Source: Calcarisporiella thermophila CBS 279.70 (taxonomy: Eukaryota > Calcarisporiellomycota). From it: a stretch of 64,000 bases of DNA. The notes under the pieces were generated by a model that saw nothing but the letters and a program-made list of their open reading frames with translations, ran no database searches and was not told the DNA's origin. The number at the start of each line of letters is the position of its first letter. The stretch's first letter is position 1. Shown here piece after piece: positions 11,044-20,604 of the stretch. The DNA is taken from positions 140,970-204,969 of the forward strand of contig NW_027192212.1 in the NCBI RefSeq assembly GCF_041956535.1. The letters run 5' to 3'. Position numbers and translations under genes: made by a program.

Positions 11044-12798
11044 CAATAGTCATTCAGCTCGCATTCTCTTCTTTGCCGGTTGTTTATTTCCATGCCCGCC
11101 CCCCGCTGCTCCATGGTGTGTAGGCTTTTTCATCTCATGGTCCTCTTTTGTAATTCGCCTCAACGGGTACTCGATAGACTGGCCGTAGAAGGCACTACAG
11201 GAGAGAGAGAGAATGTGAGATTTCATCCTTAAAAACTAGATGAAAGTTGTTAGCCACCGACTTAATATTAGGCTTTGGCTCTTCTTGGAAGTATGGATGT
11301 CCCAGAGCCTCTTCGGCCGTGATACGCTTTACTGGATCATAGTCAAGCATTGCTGCAAGGAGTTGGAACGCTTGCTCATTTTTAATTTGGCAAGATTGAA
11401 AGAGAGATTTAAGATTATTTTGGTATCGTCTATGATGGGCAAAATTGTATATTTTGAATATTTAGTACGATAAAGCTTTTGGTGAAAAAAAAAATACAAT
11501 TGATACTCACTGTCGGAAAGAACTCAGTTGTCCGTAATCTGGCATCTGCTCTATTGTTGGCCACCGTTCCTCTACAAACAAGGCCAGTTGAATTCCCAAG
11601 TGTAAAGTCGTTATCCTTGGAAACTTACTTGTTGGTGTGCCTAATATCTCAAATATCTTAGTTAACTGGTTTCGCTGAAACGGGACATTTTTCTTGCTAT
11701 CCATCTTTGCCTCTTCACCCTTAAATATTGGACGCAGTGACATAAGCTCTCCAAATATGCATCCAACTGCCCACATATCTAAAGTGAATATTACAATAGA
11801 GCATATAAGCCTCAAAGTAAATAAAAAATAATCGATTCTCTGTACCGATTGCTTTTGTATAGTGGCGCGAACCAAGTAGAAGCTCAGGAGCACGATACCA
11901 TATGGTGACTACCACTTTATCTCCATTGAAAAGCGGCTGAAGTGGCCGATGAAATAGCCTCGCAAGGCCCAAATCCCCTATTTGACAATAACAAGGACCA
12001 TTACTTTATATATATGGATGGATAAAATAAATGATAAAAGCCTACCAATCTTGACAACGCCATCTGCCGTTACAAGAATGTTAGCCGGTTTTAAATCGCG
12101 ATGCAATACCCAGTTTGCATGCAAATAGCTTACGCCATTGAGTAATTGCCACATAAAAGATTTAACCGTTAGCTCAGGTATAGGCTTGTGCTCCTGATGA
12201 AAATGATGATGAATAATTTGCTAAAAAATACAAACCATTAGCAATTTGCATAAATACAAAGCAAAAGGAAATTGTTTACAAGGAAATCGTGTTCTGCATA
12301 TTCGAACACCATAAAAATAGCCTTATCCTCTAGCAGGACTTCCTCCAACCCTATTACATTTTCATGATGTAATTCCCGACAAAGCTATCAACAAAAAGAA
12401 AGAAATGAGCATAAAAATAATTTCTTCCACTGCTATCTGACAATATCCATCATCTGTCCATTAAAGTGCATATACATACTGCAATTTCACGACAAGCGGA
12501 TTGGGAGATCCCTGTATAAGAATGAGATTCACCTTCTCTCTCCGGTTTGAACTTCTTGATGGCAAAATATCTGGAATCATTTCTAAGGCATTTCAACAGC
12601 CAAATCGTTATATCCATTAGTTGATCGAAAATATATTATCAAACTATCTAAATTTCTAAATAAATCTCACCGCAATTTAGATTTCGCCTTATATACTCGC
12701 CCATAAGTTCCCGATGATATGAACCCTACTATTTCATATTTGTCAAGGATCTTGGTACGGCATGCATCGCGTCGTGCCTTATATTCTTGCATGGACAT
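11044..12798 (-). CDS. SSN3: Mediator-associated cyclin-dependent kinase Cdk8/Ssn3
   Basis: Nine exons (12798-12671, 12570-12480, 12384-12280, 12220-12046, 11977-11846, 11778-11629, 11571-11511, 11429-11262, 11194-11044) close in phase to 386 residues. Cdk8 with cyclin C forms the kinase module of Mediator and phosphorylates RNA polymerase II and transcription factors. The C-helix motif is SQSACRE, the fungal Ssn3 form of the PSTAIRE element, which separates it from Cdc2, Pho85 or Cdk7. Also visible are the glycine loop [16 protein letters not shown] with the catalytic lysine, [14 protein letters not shown] in place of DFG (the family often has DMG), [12 protein letters not shown] and the YTKAID block. 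The C-terminal frame depends on a run of five G bases. See the finding on this. Confidence 0.93.
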
Positions 12799-13209
12799 TG
12801 TCTTTGATTGCCCCAAGGAGAGCGATAAGGCCACGTAAATTCTTGACTGCTACATGATTTAAGTAATAATTTCAATCTCAAGTGACTACCTTTTTCTTTT
12901 TCCCAGTTATCATTGATTTTCAGAGTGTTTTTTGAAAGAAATATCTAAAATGAAAGTGGAATGGAGCCTCGTTTATCAGAATAATCTCTTTAATGACGCG
13001 AATATATGGTGATTATATACATTAATAAATTAGAATATTAAAGTGATAACGGGCCTGCAACAGCCAACCAAACGAAACATGGGATATATTCATTTTATTC
13101 ATGTGCCCTAAGAAGTCAAGCTATATCATTCGCGCACTCTACTGCCACCATTTGCTTCTTGTCATTGTATTTATATTATTATGCAGTTAGATTTTGGTAA
13201 GCATCAAAC
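12799..13209. other. AT-rich spacer upstream of CDK8
   Basis: Promoter side of the Cdk8 gene. I see no coding frame or RNA gene in it. Confidence 0.45.
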
Positions 13210-13560
13210 TTATTGTAACAATTGCCGAATTTGTTTCTCTTTGACTCTGCTTAATACACGACTGCATATATCTTCTGCTGCAATAGACAATAACAATTAA
13301 AAAGATAATAATACAATAAAGAAGCTACTCAGTGTATTCTATTTAGGTCAATTCTGGTTTTATAAACAGTTTCTAAAGCAATTTTTAGTGCACCCACGGA
13401 AATTCTTTCTATTGCAGTAGCATTGCTTCCTCCAATTAACATATCACATGAAGGGACCGACTTCAGGAGCATTGCACTGATGTGTTGTGCAGCTACCTAT
13501 GACATGTTTAGACTGCGTTAACGCCTGCGCCGAGACCAGTGAGAGTAGAGTCTTTCTTTA
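13210..13560 (-). pseudogene. unrecognised coding-like fragment, probably decayed
   Basis: Three stretches on the minus strand read like protein. Around 13560-13515 a segment contains KKDSTLTGLGAG. Around 13495-13330 there are about 55 stop-free codons including CDMLIGGSNATAIERIS, then KIALETVYKTRIDL. From about 13275 to the stop at 13210 there is AEDICSRVLSRVKEKQIRQ. The first and second pieces are separated by only about 26 bases that look like a very short intron (GTTAAC...ATAG). The second and third need an intron whose only good donor follows an in-frame stop. This suggests a decayed gene or a poorly conserved gene with sequence errors. No family is recognised. Confidence 0.3.
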
Positions 13561-14159
13561 CTAAATTTTGAGGAGCCACGAACGCAATAAAGAAGAGTAC
13601 CGCCAGGGCCAGGGAAATAAAGAAGAGTAATGAGTATGAAATATACCTAATGATCACTCGACCATTTTGTAAAATTACTTAGGAGATTAGAAGCATGAAA
13701 TATTCCACAAATTCAAAGTTTGATCTAAAATATCGTAGGGGATTTGATCTCTTAGATAAACCTTACTTTTAAACTAACTGTAGAATCTTTTTAATGCTAG
13801 AAAAAATTTCGGATCTGTATTTTGCGTCAATACGAGAATTTTCTGGATGGAGCCGATATCGTAGCTTAGAAAAAAAAATTGACAGATTTTGTAGGATTTG
13901 ACCGCGCTCGGATCAGCAAAATTCTAAGTTTCTTCGATGCTTTAGAGTATTTATATTGAATTGGATTGAGATTACGATTCAAACTCATAGCAGCGCCATT
14001 TAGAAGACAAATATTTTCATAATCATTACCGTCTTCTTTATTGATTGCGAACTAGTTTTTAATCTACGATTTAAATTTCTGAAAAAAAAAAACGCCGTAT
14101 TTTGTTAGAAAATCATAAAAGAAAGCGAAAAAAACTGCAAAGTAGTATCCTCAGTGTTT
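13561..14159. other. AT-rich spacer, nothing seen
   Basis: No frame, RNA or repeat of note. Short A-runs only. Confidence 0.45.
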
Positions 14160-14801
14160 TTATCCATGTGTGTAAAAGAACCGGGAAATTATTAATATAC
14201 GAAAAAGCCAATTGGTTCCCATCGTTCTACTGCTAGAAAGATTGTGATCATTAAACAAACTGTAGCCTGGGGGCAGAGAGAAATTTATCGGAGACTGATT
14301 TTGCAAGTGCAGTGGGGCTGTACCAGGCATTGTTAGGAGCGTCTGAACCGCTAACGTGGACAACACATTTAGTATTGGCTGTGTTTTTTTCAGACTCGGG
14401 TAACTGAGGACTTGCTTGGAATTTGAGAGATCACTTGATGAATGTGACTGTAAATAACCACAACTTAAGGGTGCGCTACCTCACGTCTTGAGGCAGCTTG
14501 TACTTCTTCGAGTGACGGATATGCTGTAATGGTCCAGATGTTTGAATAGAGCTTTGAAGGATTTGGAGACCGTTGGATGACCAAAATTTGTCTGGGATAA
14601 GCGGAATGAGGATGGGAGGAGGTCAGGCAATATTCCCTCAGGGTTTTCAAGGTGGATAATCTGCTGTACAGGCCCATTGACTGTGGTGGGGGCCATATTC
14701 AAGGCAATTGAGGGGGACGAAACCTTTATGATACTCCAACTCTGTTCGTTTAGGGAGAGAATCAGTAGACTAATGATCTCACTTCCGGACTGAGTGATCA
14801 T
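14160..14801 (-). pseudogene. possible gene relic, frames interrupted
   Basis: This stretch is less AT-rich than its surroundings and carries overlapping minus-strand frames that each look partly coding. One, 14801-14481, contains NFGHPTVSKSFKALFKHLDH. A second frame, 14677-14465, contains WTITAYPSLEEVQAASRR, and a third lies at 14366-14160. A frame switch between adjacent pieces would fit a frameshifted old gene. I cannot assign a family and cannot exclude chance. Confidence 0.25.
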
Positions 14802-16454
14802 TGTTCAGAAAAGGTTTGCCACTGGTGAAAGGGTACACAAACGCAATTTGACTATGGGCCAGACATCCAGTTTTCAAATCCGCGAACACAAACGCAACTT
14901 AAGAGTTTTGATATACATACAAGAAAACTGCTGTGAAGCAAAGATATTCTGGATTGAAATCCGAAAAGGAAACCAGTTAATGATTAGAAGCCAATAGAAA
15001 GGAGGGGGGTGCCATGGCCAAGTGAGCAACTGTGAGAATCAGCGACAGAGCGGATCGAGTACTGCGGGTCGTGTTTATTTCCATTTATTTTTAGTCGATG
15101 CTGAGCAATTGGAAAGGGCGGTAGGTAGGGCTGATTGATTTTGGCAGTCAATTAAGAATCAGTAGACCTGGAGATTTGGTTTGCTAAAAGGGAGAAACCT
15201 GTTGTTCACTTAATCACACTCGGTCAGTAGTCTTTGAATTCCTCGTATACTCGATCAATGGGTTCTATCAAATATATTTCATTTGGTGTGTATTAATAGC
15301 TATAATCAATTTTCTGCAACTCAACTAAATTTATTGTAATCACACCAAGCAATACCATTAGATGCCGAGTATACTTTCCGTCTTTATTTGAAATTAAACT
15401 GTCCTATCATGAGTGAGTCTTCGACATTTTCCTCTGTACATTGGGCAACATTTACGCCATTTCCCTTAGCACACGTGTTTGTGGGTTATTTAAGCTGGTA
15501 GCTGCTATCATCTCAAGAGATAAGCCAAGCGAAAAAATATAAGCAAATTGTACTCTTCCAAAAAATACTATTTGTAATTGAGTACCACTATGTTTATAGC
15601 GGTAAACTATAAAGTATATATATTACTTCATACAATATGGTATTGTGCACACAATGAATAATCAAAATGCTCAAATTTAGGAAATAGGGGCTCGTACAAG
15701 GTAATAACCAGAGTATCTCTGGTCACGTAGAGGATACTTCGTATCGACACTAGCTGGTCACTAAATGATGATTTTTATAATTTGTAAAGAGATAATCAAT
15801 ATTTTGCACATCCTGCGGTAGATAGTGGTAGTTAAGGCAACTGCACCACGGTTGGCCTAGCAATATTTCAAATGTAGTAGCGTTTATGAAGAGTTTCAAG
15901 TGCATTACCTGCATTCAATTTTTCTACTGATCTCGAAGAGTACTAATAACGGCCTTGTTAAATGTGTCAAAAGTTGATGCATGGCCAATGGCGAAGAAGC
16001 CACGTAACTGTACAATGGAGAATTAAAGAAATAAAGCTGTGGATTACCTGCATATCCGCACTAAGCGACGGGCTATCAATTATCGCAAAATGATCTTCTC
16101 CTTGTATTACACGGATGCTGCATTCCATCTTTCGAACGACGTGTCAAAACGGCATCGAGTTTATGGAATGCGGGAATTGTGATTTGTCGCCTTGTTGCGT
16201 CAAGAAAAGTTTTGCAACAGGTAACACGCTGGATTCGTGTTTGAATGATTCCGGCATTACGTAGCATGCGCATTCACAAGAGAGCTGTGTGGTTTCGTTG
16301 CAACACTTGGACTATGATCGTCGAGACTGATAATTTTTCAGAAGAATAATCCAGCAATCTTTAGGGGTTAGGAATATTTGGTGAGGGCACTGATTGGTTA
16401 ATTGACTAAAAGGGAATAGACTCTTCACATGTCATCGGTAAATCGGGATGAGCC
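14802..16454. other. spacer with one coding-like patch
   Basis: Mostly empty. Around 16090-16215 on the plus strand about 40 codons read without a stop and contain KTASSLWNAGI before a possible donor (CAG|GTAACA). This is too short to name and has no partner exon that I could find. No tRNA or rRNA signature is present. Confidence 0.35.
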
Positions 16455-16460
16455 TATAAA
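16455..16460 (+). promoter_or_regulatory. TATA box of the secreted repeat protein gene
   Basis: TATAAA sits 187 bases upstream of the start codon and is followed by a long CT-rich leader (about 16560-16635) of the kind found just upstream of start codons in highly expressed fungal genes. The combination suggests strong expression of the secreted protein. Confidence 0.5.
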
Positions 16461-16641
16461 ATAGCCGACTTCAAACTTGAAAAACAAAACATTATTGGCA
16501 TCACGCTGATTATTCTTTCACTTTTCTGAGTTATTTATTGTACGTTGATCAGTAACCATCTTTTCGTTTTGCTTTTACTCTCTTTCGTGCTATCTTTCTT
16601 TCTCTCACTTTTACCTTCATCCTTGTACTTCAATTGAAATC

Positions 16642-17736
16642 ATGAAGACTAGCTTGCTTCTTGTCGCTTTGGCAGCCTATTCAGGTGTGCTGGCCACACC
16701 TTTGGAAGAGTTTGGTTCGTCTCGAATGCCATTATCTGGAATTGATCTAGCGCCTCGCAGTGATTTAGCTCTTGACAGCAATGTAGCTGCTGAAGTGGCC
16801 AACACCCGTGCCCCTATTGGTAGAAATGGTGTGAACAATGCTGCCAATCCAAACAATAATAGCAGCAACAACATTAACCGGCAACCAGGCCGAAAGAATA
16901 ATAATTCCGGCGGCAACCGTAGCCAGATCAATATGGGAGCAATCCAGAATGAAATTCAGAGAATGCTCAACGATTTATCACGACAGGCTATCCAACAGAA
17001 TGGCCAAGGTCAGAATACCGGGGTAGTTAGAGGTATCGAAAACGTTCGCCGCCAGATTTCCCGAATGATGTCACAACTTTCAGGTCAGATTCAGCGATGT
17101 AATCAGGGTATTGGAGCTCAGAATAACAGGGGACAGAGGAACCGAGGAAAAGGCCAAGGTCGGGGCAGAGGTGGAGGTCAAGCTAATGGTCAAGGACGAG
17201 GGCATGGCAAAGCTCAAGGTCAGAATCGAGGTCAAGCCCAAGGTCAAGGCAACGGAAAAGCTCAAGCAGGAGCACAAGGACAGAATCAGGGTCAGGCTCA
17301 AGGAGGCAACCAGGGGCAAAACAACGCTCAAGGCCAAAATCGTGGAAAGGAACAAGCCCAAGGTCAGAACGGGGGTCAAGCCCAGGGTCAGGGCAACGGA
17401 AAGGCTCAAACCGAAGTACAAGGACAGAATCAGGGTCAGGCTCAAGGAGGCAACCAGGGGCAAATCAACGCTCAAGGCCAAAATCGTGGAAAGGAACAAG
17501 CCCAAGGTCAGAACGGGGGTCAAGTTAAAGGCCAGGGCAACGCAAAGGCTCAAGCCGAAGTACAAGGTCAGAATAGGGGTCAGTCTCAAGGACGTAACCA
17601 GGGGAAAACTAATGTTCAAGGCCAGGGTAAAAATAACAACGTGAAAGGAGGAAATGGGGGTCAAGAAATTCAAGGCATCGGGGTTAATAAGAATATCAGT
17701 AACTCCGTATCTATTCTGGACGAATTGACCCAATAA
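16642..17736 (+). CDS. secreted Gln/Gly/Asn-rich repeat protein
   Basis: Single exon, 364 residues. It opens with a clean signal peptide (MKTSLLLVALAAYSGVLA, cleavage expected near residue 18). Residues 20-90 are a non-repetitive, Asn-rich linker. Residues about 97-155 are predicted amphipathic helix with a single Cys (SQLSGQIQRC). From about residue 160 on, the protein is Gly/Gln/Asn/Lys-rich and strongly basic, built partly from a 48-residue tandem repeat. It has no membrane segment or obvious GPI signal, so it is probably released or wall-associated. I know no family for it. Low-complexity GQ/GN proteins can be adhesive, coating or aggregation-prone, but a function here would be a guess. 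The TATA box and CT-rich leader suggest high expression. It stands alone, with more than 1 kb of empty sequence on both sides. Confidence 0.8.
   Translation: MKTSLLLVALAAYSGVLATPLEEFGSSRMPLSGIDLAPRSDLALDSNVAAEVANTRAPIGRNGVNNAANPNNNSSNNINRQPGRKNNNSGGNRSQINMGAIQNEIQRMLNDLSRQAIQQNGQGQNTGVVRGIENVRRQISRMMSQLSGQIQRCNQGIGAQNNRGQRNRGKGQGRGRGGGQANGQGRGHGKAQGQNRGQAQGQGNGKAQAGAQGQNQGQAQGGNQGQNNAQGQNRGKEQAQGQNGGQAQGQGNGKAQTEVQGQNQGQAQGGNQGQINAQGQNRGKEQAQGQNGGQVKGQGNAKAQAEVQGQNRGQSQGRNQGKTNVQGQGKNNNVKGGNGGQEIQGIGVNKNISNSVSILDELTQ
17249..17640 (+). repeat. 144-bp in-frame tandem repeat (48 aa), about 2.5 copies
   Basis: The segment beginning CAGAATCAGG recurs at 17281 and 17425, and in changed form at 17569, a constant spacing of 144 bases. 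Copies one and two are nearly identical over most of the unit. The third is truncated and more diverged. The unit encodes repeats of the type GQNQGQAQGG, GQNRGKEQAQ and GQGNGKAQ. Near identity with intact frame suggests recent duplication or unequal crossing over. Confidence 0.9.
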
Positions 17737-18939
17737 GATGAACAGCGTTAACTTGTGTTATGACAACATTGTTATCGCATTTTTTTTCTTGCACATTATA
17801 TTTATTCAATCATTTCACATCACGCTCATATGTATTATCCATCCAGAGTAGGCCGTCTTCATTGTTAGTATTAAGCATAGAGTATTATAGCACATTTCAT
17901 TCATTCACGTTACTGTATCATTATACTATGCAATAAAAATTAAAAAAAAAAAGCGGAGATAAACTTGGAAGAATTTATATGATTTCAATGAGAAGCTTGA
18001 CAGAGAAGTGAAAAATATTTGGGCTTAGAAGGCCTGACAGACTTGGTGGAGGAGCTAATAAGCCAGTTTAAAGGCGACAATTGGCCTTTCTCTCTCCCTG
18101 CCGCCAGCCATGTTATTGTATTTCTACTCTTGCACTCTATATTTATTCTACAATTATATATATTTTATATTTCGTTCACTCGTACTTTATCTTGAGTAAA
18201 TCTTCGCTGTTAGTATAGAAATATGCTTTCTAGTTCTCTCCCATTCATACCTGTTAATTAGCATTATATTACATAATAGAATCTCAAGAAGGTTATAACA
18301 TAGGCTTATGTCATAGCTTTATTGCTTATACGAAACTAGTATGATTATTACAGGACGATCGTCAGAACTATTGAAGAACATAGAAGCTAGATCAATCATA
18401 TTTCTGGTAACAATAATGAGACTTTATTAAAGGGATATATTTAGTCAGAACACTCTTATTTTATATTGATTCGCCATGCTTCGATAATTATAGGTCGACC
18501 TTTTTATTTATATGTATTTCAAAAACATGGCATAGTTGATATTAAGGCTTCATCCAGGATCATATTGGAAATATAGCGTGGAATAGATCACTTTATCGGA
18601 CTCTTTACCATAAGTAGCATATTATGTGGCTGATTTTGTTCCTAAAGTAATGCTAATTAGCACTAGGAAGAAGAACTTCAAACAATTCCAGTAGTTTTAT
18701 CTTTCAATTGTAAAGATACTCTCTCTTCTCTATACCACTATTCGGGTGAAACCATAAGAAAGCTAGATAAACAAGGGAGATATACCATTAAGTGGGTTAG
18801 ATTGGTAGGGGGGGGGGTAAAGAAATAAATACATGCTTTACATAATATATATTAGGGAAATGGACAATGAATTTAAGTTGGATAATAAATTAAAAAGAAA
18901 TCCGCAAGGCATGAATAGGAAAAAACTTATCCACAGGCT
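17737..18939. other. AT-rich spacer, nothing seen
   Basis: 3' flanks of two convergent genes. It includes a 9-10 base G-run near 18808 and many A/T runs. No coding frame or RNA gene is supported. Confidence 0.45.
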
Positions 18940-19539
18940 TTATCGGAAAAATAATGGTGACAGGGTAAAGGGTTGTAGAAGCCAGAACGGAGACTCATGA
19001 TGCGCTGGGTCTGGCGGAGTAAGGGCAGATTGGGTAAGGGTATTCAGTCCATGCGGGTTAAATAATGGCGAGGTTTGGAGGATTCTCTCTGAAGGTGAAG
19101 GAGGATAAAAGGCTCGATCTGGAGTCTCACGATCGTCGGCCGACAATGAAACAGGCGAGAACAAACCATTGCACAGTGAGGCAGTCAGAGGTGGAGTTGA
19201 AGTCGTTGATGAAGAAGAGGTGAATATAGGTGCATAGTCAGAAGGTGATCTGTTTGCTTGCAGAGGAACTTGAGCCAGTGGTGAAAATTTGGGAAAAAAT
19301 TCGGGAAATTTCGTGCGAACAGAAGGCAAAGTATTATCGTATCGTGATTTCTCTGAAGTTGTTGAGGATGACAATTGAGCAAGAGCTGGAGAGAAGTTGG
19401 AGCCAACGGATGAAACAATGCAGGCAGAGCATTGACAACATTGCCATTGTTGCATCTGTAACTTGAGTTTCTGGCAAGGAGAGCATTGCATGAAGTAGTA
19501 GGAGCCTCTCGGTTCGCACGCATGAATTGAAGGCTCCAA
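18940..19539 (-). CDS. orphan protein with N-terminal Cys cluster and Ser/Pro-rich body
   Basis: Intact frame of 199 residues from ATG to stop. Residues 19-40 hold six cysteines (MQCSPCQ, then QCCQCSAC), a CxxC...CCxCxxC spacing that could bind a metal. The remaining 150 residues are rich in Ser, Pro and Thr with several SP sites (for example YPPSPSER). There is no signal peptide or transmembrane segment. No family is recognised. Alternative frames in the same stretch are also open for about 100 codons, so coding status is not certain. The intact length and Cys spacing are the main support. Confidence 0.4.
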   Translation of the reverse strand: MEPSIHACEPRGSYYFMQCSPCQKLKLQMQQWQCCQCSACIVSSVGSNFSPALAQLSSSTTSEKSRYDNTLPSVRTKFPEFFPKFSPLAQVPLQANRSPSDYAPIFTSSSSTTSTPPLTASLCNGLFSPVSLSADDRETPDRAFYPPSPSERILQTSPLFNPHGLNTLTQSALTPPDPAHHESPFWLLQPFTLSPLFFR

Positions 19540-20604
19540 TGGCTTACTAGCTTAGAAATTAGAGAGAATTTAGAGATAGCGCGAAGAGTAGAAATAAGGG
19601 AACTCCTACATGCGTGGCCGCTTTGGTTCGGTTAGCTCATTGTTACAAATGCTGTTACGAAAAGTAGACATGGAAGGGCTGGGAAGCTCGTGGTATTTTC
19701 TTATATCCGAGAACATTAAATTAAAGACAGCCAGTATTGAAATTCAGAACTGGAGAATAGCGAAGTTGAGGAAAGAATCAGACCCTCCATAGAATATCGC
19801 AGGATCTAGGGTATATTAAATGGTCTTGTCTTATTACCAGTCGCGCAATAGCAGAACAAAAAAAAAATAATTCGCCAGGCCTGAAAAGAACTACCCTGCT
19901 AAAACTGGTAACCGGAATTCGGGGTTGCGGCGGTGGCTTTTTTTGAGTCTTTTGATATATTTCCCGTTTAATCAATAATTACAGGATACGAAAACACTCT
20001 AGGACCTTACGGCAAGCAATGTTGAAAAAGCTTAACTCTAGGGAGGCTTGCCAAAGCTTAATCGGGGTTGCCGCCCCGAACCAGCTCAATCTGTTTGAAA
20101 CGACTGGAATTTTCAGTGACAGAGCTCTCAGTGTATGAAGAAATGCTGGTTGGATTTTGCCAGGTAGTATCGTCTAAATCTATGCACAAATTACGCTTGG
20201 GAAAATCCGATAGTGAGATTGGCGTACCGTGCAGCATCTCTTCCTGAGTCCAGCATGTAATCAGGTTGGCTTGAGCGCGGCTTTCCAGCCACTTTCGCCC
20301 TCAAGAGATTACATGTTCAAACCAATAATAATATACTGTAGAGGGGAGAAAATTTGAATGACAAGCCACCATTAATTGGCTCTATTGGAACTCTTGCAAC
20401 ATTAAGATGTCGAAAGACCATTATACTTTTAAAATAGACCCTAATAAAAATAGAACCATACACTTCAAATCTATAGTAAATGAAAGGAAATAAAATTATG
20501 CGGATATGGCCTGAAATTTTAATAATAATTTATACAATTATTGTCCAGAAGAGGAGCAAATATCAAATATTAGGGACATACTTTTGAGTTATTATTTGTA
20601 TCCT
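19540..20604. other. spacer, nothing firm
   Basis: Moderately AT-rich sequence between two leftward genes. A short GC-richer patch near 20050-20300 has no long frame, and it does not fold into a tRNA by eye. Confidence 0.4.

Noticed and set aside
16084-16224. Patch with SLWNAGI resembling an anticodon-binding domain of HisRS/Gcn2
   Set aside because: Too short (about 40 codons), with no neighbouring exon or conserved motif to support the assignment.
17080-17733. 217-codon minus-strand frame inside the secreted repeat gene
   Set aside because: It is the complement of the Gln/Gly codons, giving a monotonous Leu/Thr/Ser pattern. The plus strand has the signal peptide and promoter.
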